This document shows, piece after piece, positions 1 to 7,149 of a DNA stretch of 64,000 bases. Origin of the DNA: Ramlibacter alkalitolerans (lineage in GTDB: Bacteria > Pseudomonadota > Gammaproteobacteria > Burkholderiales > Burkholderiaceae_C); contig NZ_JAEQND010000009.1 of the NCBI RefSeq assembly GCF_016722765.1, forward strand, positions 57,501-121,500, given 5' to 3'. The first letter of the stretch is position 1. The number at the start of each line of letters is the position of its first letter. The notes under the pieces are model-generated. The model had not been told where the DNA came from. It saw only the letters and a list, made by a program, of their open reading frames with translations, and ran no database searches. The position numbers were made by a program, and so were the translations under genes.

Positions 1-504
1 CAGGTCGAGGTCCGCCAGCGCATCGCGTGTCCCTTGCACGAACAGCATCGGCAATTCCACTTCGGCCAGGTGCTGCGCCCGCTGGGTGGAAGGCTTGCCT
101 GCGGGATGCAGCGGAAAGCCGAAGAACACCAGCCCGCGCACGCCGGGCAGCGGCGCGAGCGCCTGCGCCTGCGACGTCATGCGTGCACCGAACGATTTCC
201 CTCCTGCGAACAGCGGCCAGCCCGGCCAGCGCCGGCCCGCCTCTGCGACCGCGGCACGCACCGCCGCCTGCGCCGCGGCCGGTGGATCGGTCCGCTTCGA
301 TCCCTGCTCCATGAAGGGGAACTGGAAGCGGAGCACGGCGACGCCGCGCGCGGCGAGACCCTCCGCGATCGCCGCCATGAAGGCATGCCGCATGCCGGCC
401 CCGGCGCCGTGTGCAAGCACCAGCGCCGCCTGCGCGCCGGCCTCCGCGTCGATCAGGGCGGAAACTTCACCGGAGGGCAGCTGCAGCGCGAACGCATCGC
501 TCAT
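1..504 (-). CDS. Alpha/beta hydrolase of the KANL3/Tex30 (dienelactone hydrolase-like) type, 3' end cut by the window
   Basis: 168 codons are visible from an ATG at 504 and the frame runs off the left edge. The protein opens without a signal peptide. It shows LVLAHGAGAGM (oxyanion/loop region, about residues 32-42), then a GGKSFGARM nucleophile-elbow-like segment, then a strand ending LFVQGTRDALADL, which in this family leads to the catalytic acid. This layout is typical of the short cytoplasmic hydrolases related to human KANL3/TEX30, whose substrates are mostly unknown. The catalytic His region lies outside the window. It is followed in the same direction by nothing visible, and preceded by two small genes on the same strand (528-997). 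Confidence 0.8.
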   Translation of the reverse strand, partial: MSDAFALQLPSGEVSALIDAEAGAQAALVLAHGAGAGMRHAFMAAIAEGLAARGVAVLRFQFPFMEQGSKRTDPPAAAQAAVRAAVAEAGRRWPGWPLFAGGKSFGARMTSQAQALAPLPGVRGLVFFGFPLHPAGKPSTQRAQHLAEVELPMLFVQGTRDALADLDL

Positions 505-527
505 GGATTCGCCGGCGCCAGGCTGCC

Positions 528-761
528 CTAGTGCTGCTCCGCCCAGGTGCCGCCCGGCCGCCGCACGTACACGTGCCGCCCGGGATGGTCCGGCGTCGGG
601 ATGCTGAGCACCTGCGCGTGTTCATCGTCGCAGACGACCTGCGGCAGGGCGCCGGCCATGCTGGGATTCGAATAGCGCTGCAGCACCTTGCTGCGCTGCG
701 CAGGGTCCGCGCTCTTGAGCGCGCCCCAGAGGGCATCGAGCTGGTCCGGAGAATGGTGCAT
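528..761 (-). CDS. Small hypothetical protein (77 aa)
   Basis: The ATG at 761 lies 5 bp after the stop of the DUF2630 gene, so the two are probably co-transcribed. The 77-residue product is soluble, with an acidic middle (VVCDDEHAQ) and a C-terminal HVYVRRPGGTWAEQH. No family was recognised. The open frame continues upstream to 1025, but that extension lies over the DUF2630 gene and has no conserved look, so the short start was kept. Confidence 0.55.
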   Translation of the reverse strand: MHHSPDQLDALWGALKSADPAQRSKVLQRYSNPSMAGALPQVVCDDEHAQVLSIPTPDHPGRHVYVRRPGGTWAEQH

Positions 762-766
762 GCGGC

Positions 767-997
767 TCAGCCGATGTAGCCCTCCACCGTGCCGGGGTCG
801 CGCGGCGTCGCGGCCTCGGGGTCCTCGCCGTATTCGCGCTTGGCACGCCGCTGCCGCAGCAGGTCCCAGCACTGGTCGAGTTCCACTTCCAGCTGCTTGA
901 GGCGTTGCGCGCTCTCCTGCGCGGCGCCGCCGGAACGCAGCGCGTGCTCTTCGTCGATCAGGGATGAGATGTGCGCGAGGATGGTCTGGTCGCTCAT
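767..997 (-). CDS. DUF2630 family protein
   Basis: The 76-residue product matches what is recalled of DUF2630: an N-terminal MSDQTILAHISSLIDEEHAL helix, a middle helix with LDQCWDLLRQRRAKREYG, and a short tail ending VEGYIG. The family is small, predicted helical/coiled-coil, cytoplasmic, and has no known function. The ATG at 997 has a good Shine-Dalgarno (AAGGAGAG on the minus strand, about 8 bases away). It is the first gene of a two-gene unit with the 77-aa protein at 528-761. Confidence 0.85.
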   Translation of the reverse strand: MSDQTILAHISSLIDEEHALRSGGAAQESAQRLKQLEVELDQCWDLLRQRRAKREYGEDPEAATPRDPGTVEGYIG

Positions 998-1037
998 GGC
1001 AGGCTCTCCTTGGTGGGGCTGCCATCCTATCGCCGCT

Positions 1038-1403
1038 TCAGCGGCAGTGATAGCTGCGCACGCGGGCCACTGCGCCGTACAGCACCGAGAAGGTGTCGAC
1101 GCAGCCGGTGCCCGCGTCGCGCGGGTACAGGAGCAGGAAGCCGGGCGGATTGCCGCCGCCGGGGATGTCGAGCACCTGCCGCGGCGGGCCCCAGCGGGCT
1201 ATCAGTTCGCGCACCGGGTGGTTCTGCCATTGCGCGTTGATCTGCGCCTCGCGCGCCGCGCGGCTGGCGTTCAAGGGCGGGGGCGCGTCCGCCCGGCGCG
1301 GCTGCATGGTGCAACCCAGGGCCAGCAGCGCCAATGCACCCGCAGCGGCGATGCGCCCGCGACCGTTCCCCACCTGCAGCTCCGATCTAGTTGTGGACTG
1401 CAT
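1038..1403 (-). CDS. Hypothetical lipoprotein (121 aa)
   Basis: From the ATG at 1403 the protein has a basic N-terminus, a hydrophobic stretch and a lipobox LALLALGC, so it is expected to be lipidated and held in the envelope. The mature part contains NAQWQNHPVRELIARWGPP and a GFLLLYPRD segment followed by two cysteines (GCVDTF and YHC near the end) that could form a disulfide. The pattern resembles small outer-membrane-lipoprotein-like proteins that test a 'WGPP' region, but no named family is claimed. A longer start at 1442 is possible; the shorter one gives the cleaner signal peptide. Confidence 0.65.
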   Translation of the reverse strand: MQSTTRSELQVGNGRGRIAAAGALALLALGCTMQPRRADAPPPLNASRAAREAQINAQWQNHPVRELIARWGPPRQVLDIPGGGNPPGFLLLYPRDAGTGCVDTFSVLYGAVARVRSYHCR

Positions 1404-1474
1404 CGTGGAGCGGCCGTGCGCAGCGGTGTTGACCGCGCGCAAGCTTCCGCCGGGTGCGCACTACGCCCCGAAGC

Positions 1475-1987
1475 TCAGGACTTGTGCGGTGCCGGCGCCG
1501 CCGCCGCCTTCTGCTGCGCCTGGCGCTGTTCATGGGCCTCGCGCCGGAGCGCGTTGAGCTCCTGGACCTTCTCCACCTTCGCGAGCCGGATGGCGGCCTC
1601 GCGGTCGTGCTTCGCCTTGGCGATGCAGCTATCGTGGGCGCGATCCTTCAAGGCTTCGCAGCGCTCCTTCGCGATGGCGAAATCGACGTCGGCGCGCGCG
1701 AACTTGGCCATCTTCTCCGCCTCCGGGCCCGGCTTGTACTGCGTCTCGAGCTGCGCCTTGGCCATCTTTTCCCAGCCCTTGGCCCGCACCTCGCAGACAT
1801 CCCTGGCGTTGCCCTTGAAGCGGCCGCAGGCCTTGCGCTGCGCCTTGCCCTGCGCCTCGATGCGGTGCTGCGCCGCCTTGTACGCATCCTTGTTCATGGC
1901 GGTCTCGGCGCTGTAGACCACGCCGCCGGCTCCCACACCCAGGACCAGGGCGAGGCCGATCAGATACTTCTTGCGCGTTGAGGACAT
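1475..1987 (-). CDS. Secreted lysine/alanine-rich protein with paired-cysteine repeats (170 aa)
   Basis: Residues 1-27 (MSSTRKKYLIGLALVLGVGA and following) form a signal peptide or membrane anchor. The rest is highly charged and helical. Two similar blocks each carry a Cys pair: KACGRF...DVCEVRAK and ERCEALKDRAHDSCIAKAK, spaced as if each pair closes a helical hairpin. The C-terminus is a Q/A-rich helix ending APAPHKS. Periplasmic location is inferred. Proteins of this style are common hypotheticals in Comamonadaceae; no function is known to me. Confidence 0.7.
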   Translation of the reverse strand: MSSTRKKYLIGLALVLGVGAGGVVYSAETAMNKDAYKAAQHRIEAQGKAQRKACGRFKGNARDVCEVRAKGWEKMAKAQLETQYKPGPEAEKMAKFARADVDFAIAKERCEALKDRAHDSCIAKAKHDREAAIRLAKVEKVQELNALRREAHEQRQAQQKAAAAPAPHKS

Positions 1988-2074
1988 GCAGCCATGGTGC
2001 CCGGCACGCAGGCCCTGATCAGCAGGCGAGGGCTGCTGATCGCTGTAGTCGAGCGACCGACAGGGGCGTCAGCC

Positions 2075-2188
2075 TCAGCAGAAGATCAGGGCCAGCCAGG
2101 CGGGATCATCGAGCACGTTGAGGATGACGAAGGCGCCGAGCCGGTAGCCCCAGTACTGCGCGCTGGCGAAAAACTCCTCGATCTCCAC
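2075..2188 (-). CDS. Possible 37-aa membrane-associated small protein
   Basis: A GTG at 2188 opens a 37-residue frame that reads EIEEFFASAQYWGYRLGAFV and continues with one hydrophobic segment to a terminal LALIFC. The sequence looks protein-like (aromatic and hydrophobic periodicity) rather than random GC-rich translation. An element GCTACACT (2195-2202, minus strand) sits 6 bases before the GTG and could be the -10 box of a leaderless transcript. The frame has no stop immediately upstream, so a longer product is possible. Real but unproven; conservation in relatives would settle it. Confidence 0.35.
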   Translation of the reverse strand: MEIEEFFASAQYWGYRLGAFVILNVLDDPAWLALIFC

Positions 2189-2323
2189 GGCGCGAGTGTA
2201 GCGGCGGCTGGGCCGCGGTGCCCGGATCGTGCCTCGTGCGCGTGCACCGGCCCTTTCTCATCGACGCGGCCCTTGCCTGAGTTGCGCGCTGCATGCCCAC
2301 GAGCGGTACAGCGTCGACACGCC

Positions 2324-2331
2324 GCTAAACT
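2324..2331 (+). promoter_or_regulatory. Putative -10 element (GCTAAACT) of a leaderless transcript
   Basis: GCTAAACT ends 6 bases before the methyltransferase ATG at 2338 and no Shine-Dalgarno is present. A TANNNT box this close to the start codon would place transcription initiation at or next to the ATG, as in leaderless mRNAs. No clear -35 box is visible. Confidence 0.35.
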
Positions 2332-2337
2332 GCGCCG

Positions 2338-3663
2338 ATGGCGGATAACCCCAAAGTCCGGGCGATGTACGAGGCCCTTCCGTTCCCGGCCCGCGATCCC
2401 GTCAAGGAAAACCCGGGCAGCCTTCCGCTCTCGCGCACCGACATCCTGGCCAAGGTGAACCACCATGGCTTCGGTGGCCGGCGCGACCTGACCCGCGACT
2501 TCCGCGTCCTGGTGGCGGGAGGCGGCACCGGCGACTCGGCGATCTTCCTGGCGGCGCAGTTGCGCGATACCGATGCCGAGATCGTCTGCCTGGACTTGAG
2601 CGCGAACAGCCTGGAGCTCGCGCGCCGCCGGGCGGCGCTGCGGGGGCTGGAAGACCGCGTGCGCTGGGTGCATGGCTCCCTGCTCGACGCGCCCCGCCTG
2701 GGCCTGGGCCGCTTCGACTACGTGAGCTGCCTGGGCGTGCTGCACCACCTGCCGGACCCCGAAGCCGGCCTGCGCGCGCTAGCGGAAGTGCTGGACGACG
2801 ACGGCGCCATGGGACTGATGGTGTACGGCCGCTATGGCCGGACCGACATCTACGCGATGCAGGACCTGATGCGGCTGGTCGATCCGGGCGAAGCGGACCT
2901 GCCGACGCAGCTGGCCGACCTGAAGGCCTGCATGCGCGCCCTGCCGCCGGCGCACCTGCTGATGCGCGGGCGCAGCCGCGAGCAGCTCGAAGCGCAGCTG
3001 GCCGACGACGCGAACCTGGCGGACACCTTCCTGCATGCGCAGGATCGCGCCTATACGGTGCCGGAGCTGCATCGCTTCGTGGAGCAGGCGGGGCTGGCGA
3101 TCGTCAACTTCACCAACTTCGCGCGCACGCTGCGCCTGGAGTACGAGCCCGAAAGCTACCTGGGCGGCCAGGCGCTCGCAGCCCGGCTCGCAGCGCGCAC
3201 TCCGAAGGAGCGTCACGGCATCGGCGAACTGCTGCACGGCCACATGTACGTGCACGGCTTCTATGCCGCCCGGCCCGGCCGGACGCCGGCGAGCTTCCTC
3301 GATCCCGACATGGTGCCCTTCTTCCTGAGCGTGGCGGGCGAGGAGGCGGCGCGGCAGCTCGCAGAGCGGCGCGTGGCCACGGTGAAGCTGTCCTCGCAGC
3401 TGCGGCTGGAGCTCGCGCCCAGCCCTGCGGGCCTGGCGTGCCTCGCCCGCATCGACGGGGCACGGCCCCTGTCCGACATCTGGAGCGAGGTCGCCGGCGC
3501 GCTGGCGCTCGCGGTCGACGACGTGGCGGCCGCTGCGGCCGCCGACCTCGATCGCTTCAATGCGCTGAACTGGGTGGCGCTGCGGCACCGGGCCTTGCCG
3601 GCGCCGCCCATGCTCGCCTGGCCGTTCCGGGGCGACGCTGCTGCGCTCGTCCCGGTGGCCTGA
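2338..3663 (+). CDS. Class I SAM-dependent methyltransferase
   Basis: The 441-aa cytoplasmic protein has motif I VLVAGGGTGDS (residues 57-67), motif II VCLDLSANSLELA, and a YVSCLGVLHHLPDP segment typical of the Methyltransf_11/25/UbiE-like fold. The first about 20 residues (MYEALPFPARD) resemble the lead-in of methyltransferases that act on tRNA or small molecules, but the substrate is not deducible. About 170 residues after the catalytic domain contain EYEPESYLGG, HMYVHGFY and PFFLSVAGEE, probably an extra helical domain. It is convergent with the export operon (6 bp between stop codons), so not co-transcribed with it. Confidence 0.8.
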   Translation: MADNPKVRAMYEALPFPARDPVKENPGSLPLSRTDILAKVNHHGFGGRRDLTRDFRVLVAGGGTGDSAIFLAAQLRDTDAEIVCLDLSANSLELARRRAALRGLEDRVRWVHGSLLDAPRLGLGRFDYVSCLGVLHHLPDPEAGLRALAEVLDDDGAMGLMVYGRYGRTDIYAMQDLMRLVDPGEADLPTQLADLKACMRALPPAHLLMRGRSREQLEAQLADDANLADTFLHAQDRAYTVPELHRFVEQAGLAIVNFTNFARTLRLEYEPESYLGGQALAARLAARTPKERHGIGELLHGHMYVHGFYAARPGRTPASFLDPDMVPFFLSVAGEEAARQLAERRVATVKLSSQLRLELAPSPAGLACLARIDGARPLSDIWSEVAGALALAVDDVAAAAAADLDRFNALNWVALRHRALPAPPMLAWPFRGDAAALVPVA

Positions 3664-3669
3664 GGACGT

Positions 3670-5004
3670 TCAGAGCTGGCGGGCCGAGCGCCGCAGCGTG
3701 GTCATCACCGGCTCGGCGATGTACTGCAGCGTGGTCTGCTGCGTGCCCTGGATGTAGACCTCCGCGGACATGCCCGCCTGCAGCTTGAAGTCGCCGAGCG
3801 AGGCGAGCGACTGCGAGTCGGCCACGATCGATGCGGTGTAGTAGGGCTCGCCGGTCTGGCGATCGGTCAGGCGGTCGGCCGAGACATACGCCACCTTGCC
3901 TTCCACCATCGTGGCATTGCGGTAGCGCAGCGCCGTGAACTTCAGGCGCGCCTGCTGTCCCTGGTGGACGTTGGCGATGTCCTCCGGCCGCACGCGCGCT
4001 TCGACCATCAGCTGCGTGTCGCTGGGCACGATGTCCGCGATCGGGTCGCCGGCGCGGACCACCGCGCCCGGCGAGGCGACCTTCAGGTCGATGATCTCGC
4101 CGCTGACCGGAGCCACGACGACCTGCCGCTTGGCGGCGTCCTCGGACTTGCGCAGTTCCTGCTCCACTTCGCTCAGGCGCTGCGTGGTCTGCTTCAGCTG
4201 GTCGCTGGCGGACTTGACGTACTCGTTGCGCAGCGACTCGATGCGCATGTCGAGGTCGGCCAGGCGCTGGTCGGCGCGCGCGAGTTCGCTGCGCCGTTCT
4301 TCCAGCTTGGCACCATAGTCGATCACCACCGCTTCCAGCTGCGCGATGCGGCTTGCCGAGATGAAGCCTTCGCCGATCAGGCGGCGGTTGGATTCGAGGT
4401 CGCTGCGCTGCAGTTCCAGGGACTTCTGTCCCTGCGCGATCTGCGCCCGGATCGCGACCATCTCCTGCTCCACGCGCTCGCGCTGCGCGCGCAGCAGCGT
4501 GGTGCCGCTGGTGAGCGCGTGCCGCTGGGCGCGGAACAGTCCCGACTCCTTCTGCAGTGCCTGTTCGATGCGCGCATCCTGGCGCGCCTCCTGGAGCAGT
4601 TCCTTGGGGAAGGTCAACGTGGGGGCCACCGCATGTTCCGCCTCCAGGCGTGCCAGCGCGGCCCGTTCCACGAGCACGCGGTAGTCGAGCCGGTTGCGTT
4701 CCGCGTCCACGCGCACGTCGCCGAGCACCAGGACCGGGTCGCCCGCGTTGACGTGCTGGCCGTCCCGCACCAGCAACTCGGCGACCACGCCGCCTTCGAG
4801 GTGCTGCACCTGGCGCCGGTTGAGGTCGACCTTCACGACGGCCGGCGCGACGACCGCCATCGACAGCGGCGCCAGCCCCATCCACAGGCCGATGGGCAGC
4901 AAGCCGCCGAAGACGATCCACGTGCCCGCCCGCACCAGGCGGCGGGCGTACTTCTCACTGGTGCTCGGGCCGGCCGCGGCCGGTGAAAGGGTGGCGGTGT
5001 TCAT
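3670..5004 (-). CDS. HlyD-family periplasmic adaptor of a type I secretion system
   Basis: The 444-aa protein has a short cytoplasmic N-terminus, one membrane span (about residues 27-55, WIVFGGLLPIGLWMGLAPLS), a lipoyl-like half (LEGGVVAELLVRDGQHV), a long alpha-hairpin coiled coil (about 100-280), the second lipoyl half (VVVAPVSGEIIDLKVASPG) and a beta-barrel/C-terminal region ending near TLRRSARQL. This is the PrtE/HlyD layout. It bridges the inner-membrane ABC exporter to a TolC-like channel, which is not encoded nearby. A strong Shine-Dalgarno (GAGGAGGAG) precedes the ATG. It is the last gene of the unit with the ABC protein 25 bp upstream. Confidence 0.93.
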   Translation of the reverse strand: MNTATLSPAAAGPSTSEKYARRLVRAGTWIVFGGLLPIGLWMGLAPLSMAVVAPAVVKVDLNRRQVQHLEGGVVAELLVRDGQHVNAGDPVLVLGDVRVDAERNRLDYRVLVERAALARLEAEHAVAPTLTFPKELLQEARQDARIEQALQKESGLFRAQRHALTSGTTLLRAQRERVEQEMVAIRAQIAQGQKSLELQRSDLESNRRLIGEGFISASRIAQLEAVVIDYGAKLEERRSELARADQRLADLDMRIESLRNEYVKSASDQLKQTTQRLSEVEQELRKSEDAAKRQVVVAPVSGEIIDLKVASPGAVVRAGDPIADIVPSDTQLMVEARVRPEDIANVHQGQQARLKFTALRYRNATMVEGKVAYVSADRLTDRQTGEPYYTASIVADSQSLASLGDFKLQAGMSAEVYIQGTQQTTLQYIAEPVMTTLRRSARQL

Positions 5005-5029
5005 GGTTTCTCTCCTCCTCGTTGCGCGC

Positions 5030-6709
5030 TCACGCAGCCTTGCGATCCACCAGGGCCTGGGCCTGCCGCTGCATGTCCTTCATCACTTCCGCGGCGGGGC
5101 CGAACTGCTGGATGCGGCCGGCCGCCAGCAGCATGATCTTGTCGACGTGCGCGATCAGCGAGGGACGGTGGGTCACCACCACCGTCGTCACGCCGGCCTT
5201 GCGCAATCCCGCCATGGCCTGCGCGAGGGCGGCCTCGCCGGCGCCGTCCAGGTTCGAATTGGGTTCGTCCAGCACCACCAGCTGCGGGTTGCCGTAGATC
5301 GCGCGGGCCAGCGCCACGCGCTGGCGCTGGCCGGGCGAAAGGCGGGCGCCGTGGTCGCCGACCGGCGTGTCGTAGCCCTGCGGCAGGGTGAGGATCATCT
5401 CGTGCGCGTTGGCGCGCGTGGCGGCTTCCACCACCGCCTTCGCATCGACCTTGTCGAGGCGGGCGATGTTCTCGGCCACGGTGCCGTCGAACAGTTCCAC
5501 GTCCTGCGGCACGTAGCCGATGTGCGGGCCGAGCTCCTCGCGCTTCCAGTGCGAGAGGTCCGCCCCGTCCAACCGCACGTGCCCGGAGTTGGGCGCCCAC
5601 ACGCCCGTGAGCAGCCGCGCGAGCGTCGACTTGCCGGCCGCGCTCGGGCCGAGGATGGCCAGCGCTTCTCCGGGCGCGATCTGGAACGTGATGTTGGAGA
5701 GCACCGGGGTCTCCACACCGGCGGGCCGGAACGCCACGTTCTCGGCGGACAGGCGGCCTTCCGGACGGGGCAGCGTCAGGCGCGGCTCGTCGCGCGCGAA
5801 GTCCTGCGACAGTTCGACCAGCCGCCGGTAGGCGGCGCGCGCCTCGATCAGCACGCGCCAGCTGCCCACGAGCTGTTCGACCGGCTGCAGCGCCTTGCCC
5901 AGCAGGATGCTGGTCGCGATCATGATGCCGGCCGAGGCCTGCTGCGTGAGCACCAGCCAGGCGCCCAGGGCCAGCATGAGGATCTGGATCGCCTGGCGGG
6001 CGAACTTGGTCAGGGCCGTGAAGGCCACCGTGCTGCGGCCGACGCTGATCTGCGTGGCGGCGATGCGGTTCTGCAGCGTGCGCCAGCGCGCCAGCAGGCG
6101 GTGCGTCATGCCCAGCGCCTGCAGGATTTCGGCGTTGCGCAGCGAATTCTCGACGTACTGCGAGGCGCGGCGGCCTTCCTTCTGCAGGTCCTCCAGCGCG
6201 CGGCGGCTCATGCGGTCGTTCAGCCACGCCAGGATCACCATGACGGACGTGGACAGGACGGCACCCATGCCGAGGTAGGGGTGAAACATCCAGATCACCG
6301 CGACGTAGACGACCACCCAGGGCGCGTCGAACAGCGCGATCAGGGCGTTCGCGGAAAACATGGTGCGCAGGGCCGCGACGTCGCGGATGCCGTCCATGCG
6401 CGTGCCGGGGGCGCGGGCCGAGCGTTCCACGATGGCGTGGACGACCGGCGGCGACAGGTGTTCATCCAGCAGGTTGCCCAGCAGGCTCTGCACCCGGGTG
6501 CGGACGTAATCCAGCAGCAGCAGGATGCCGAGGGCGACGCCTGTCCCGAGCATCAGCACCAGCAGGGTGTCGCGGCTGTTGGTCGAGATGACCCGGTCGA
6601 AGACCTGCAGCGAGAAGAAGGCTGGTACGAGGAACAGCAGGTTGATGACGAAGGAAAACACCGCGATGCCGACCAGCAGCGGGCGTAGCAGGGACCAAAG
6701 GGATTTCAC
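5030..6709 (-). CDS. Type I secretion ABC transporter (permease/ATPase), PrtD-like
   Basis: The 559-aa protein has an N-terminal membrane domain with about six spans (10-35, 48-67, 125-165 and 230-275 are the most hydrophobic) and a C-terminal ATPase: Walker A GPSAAGKS (354-361), signature LSPGQ (457-461), Walker B LVVLDEP (477-483). There is no N-terminal C39 peptidase-like domain, so it belongs with PrtD/AprD/LipB-type exporters of RTX proteins. Start is GTG at 6709 with GGAGGAG about 9 bases upstream. Its position directly after the giant RTX peroxidase gene makes that protein the probable substrate. Confidence 0.94.
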   Translation of the reverse strand: MKSLWSLLRPLLVGIAVFSFVINLLFLVPAFFSLQVFDRVISTNSRDTLLVLMLGTGVALGILLLLDYVRTRVQSLLGNLLDEHLSPPVVHAIVERSARAPGTRMDGIRDVAALRTMFSANALIALFDAPWVVVYVAVIWMFHPYLGMGAVLSTSVMVILAWLNDRMSRRALEDLQKEGRRASQYVENSLRNAEILQALGMTHRLLARWRTLQNRIAATQISVGRSTVAFTALTKFARQAIQILMLALGAWLVLTQQASAGIMIATSILLGKALQPVEQLVGSWRVLIEARAAYRRLVELSQDFARDEPRLTLPRPEGRLSAENVAFRPAGVETPVLSNITFQIAPGEALAILGPSAAGKSTLARLLTGVWAPNSGHVRLDGADLSHWKREELGPHIGYVPQDVELFDGTVAENIARLDKVDAKAVVEAATRANAHEMILTLPQGYDTPVGDHGARLSPGQRQRVALARAIYGNPQLVVLDEPNSNLDGAGEAALAQAMAGLRKAGVTTVVVTHRPSLIAHVDKIMLLAAGRIQQFGPAAEVMKDMQRQAQALVDRKAA

Positions 6710-6752
6710 GAAAGTTCTCCTCCGTCTTCAGGTTTTGCGGTCGGGATGCCGA

Positions 6753-7073
6753 TCACTGCATCGGAGTGCCGGAGGCTGCGGTACCGGCTGCGGCCGCCTC
6801 CAGCGCCTTGACGCGGCGGCGCAGGTGTTCGACGGCGATCAGCTGCTCGCCATAGGTGCGCGTGAGCTGCTTGGTGATGTCCACCAGGCCCTTGATCGCC
6901 AGGTCCAGTTCGTCCTTCTTGGCGCTCACGTGCTGCATCCGCTGCATCACCAGGGCGGCAACCTCGCGCGGGTCGCTGACCGTGCGCATGGGCTTCTGGG
7001 TTTCGGCGCCGGGCCCCGGCTGCGCCGCCGCCGGGGGCTGGGGGCTCTCCATGGATTTCAACTGCTCGTTCAT
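6753..7073 (-). CDS. Small coiled-coil protein of the secretion locus (106 aa)
   Basis: The product is soluble, Pro/Ala-rich at both ends, with a charged helical centre (VAALVMQRMQHVSAKKDELD to EHLRRRVKALEAA, about residues 38-95) that should form a coiled coil. The ATG at 7073 has AAGGAG seven bases upstream. It lies between the peroxidase gene (76 bp away) and the ABC gene (43 bp). That position suggests a role in export of the large substrate, such as a cytoplasmic escort or stoichiometry factor, but this is inference. No named family was recognised. Confidence 0.7.
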   Translation of the reverse strand: MNEQLKSMESPQPPAAAQPGPGAETQKPMRTVSDPREVAALVMQRMQHVSAKKDELDLAIKGLVDITKQLTRTYGEQLIAVEHLRRRVKALEAAAAGTAASGTPMQ

Positions 7074-7112
7074 GGCTACTTCTCCTTCAGGGGTGGTGGT
7101 GGTTGCTGCTTC

Positions 7113-7136
7113 CCCCGCGGGCCGGGACCCGCGGGG
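7113..7136 (-). terminator. GC-only hairpin between the peroxidase gene and the export genes
   Basis: CCCCGCGGG and CCCGCGGGG form a perfect 9-bp stem with a 6-base loop, 13 bp after the peroxidase stop codon in the direction of transcription. No T-run follows, so it is not a standard intrinsic terminator. It may instead partly attenuate read-through or protect the 3' end of the 11-kb message. Confidence 0.5.
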
Positions 7137-7149
7137 AGGCAGCCTGGGT

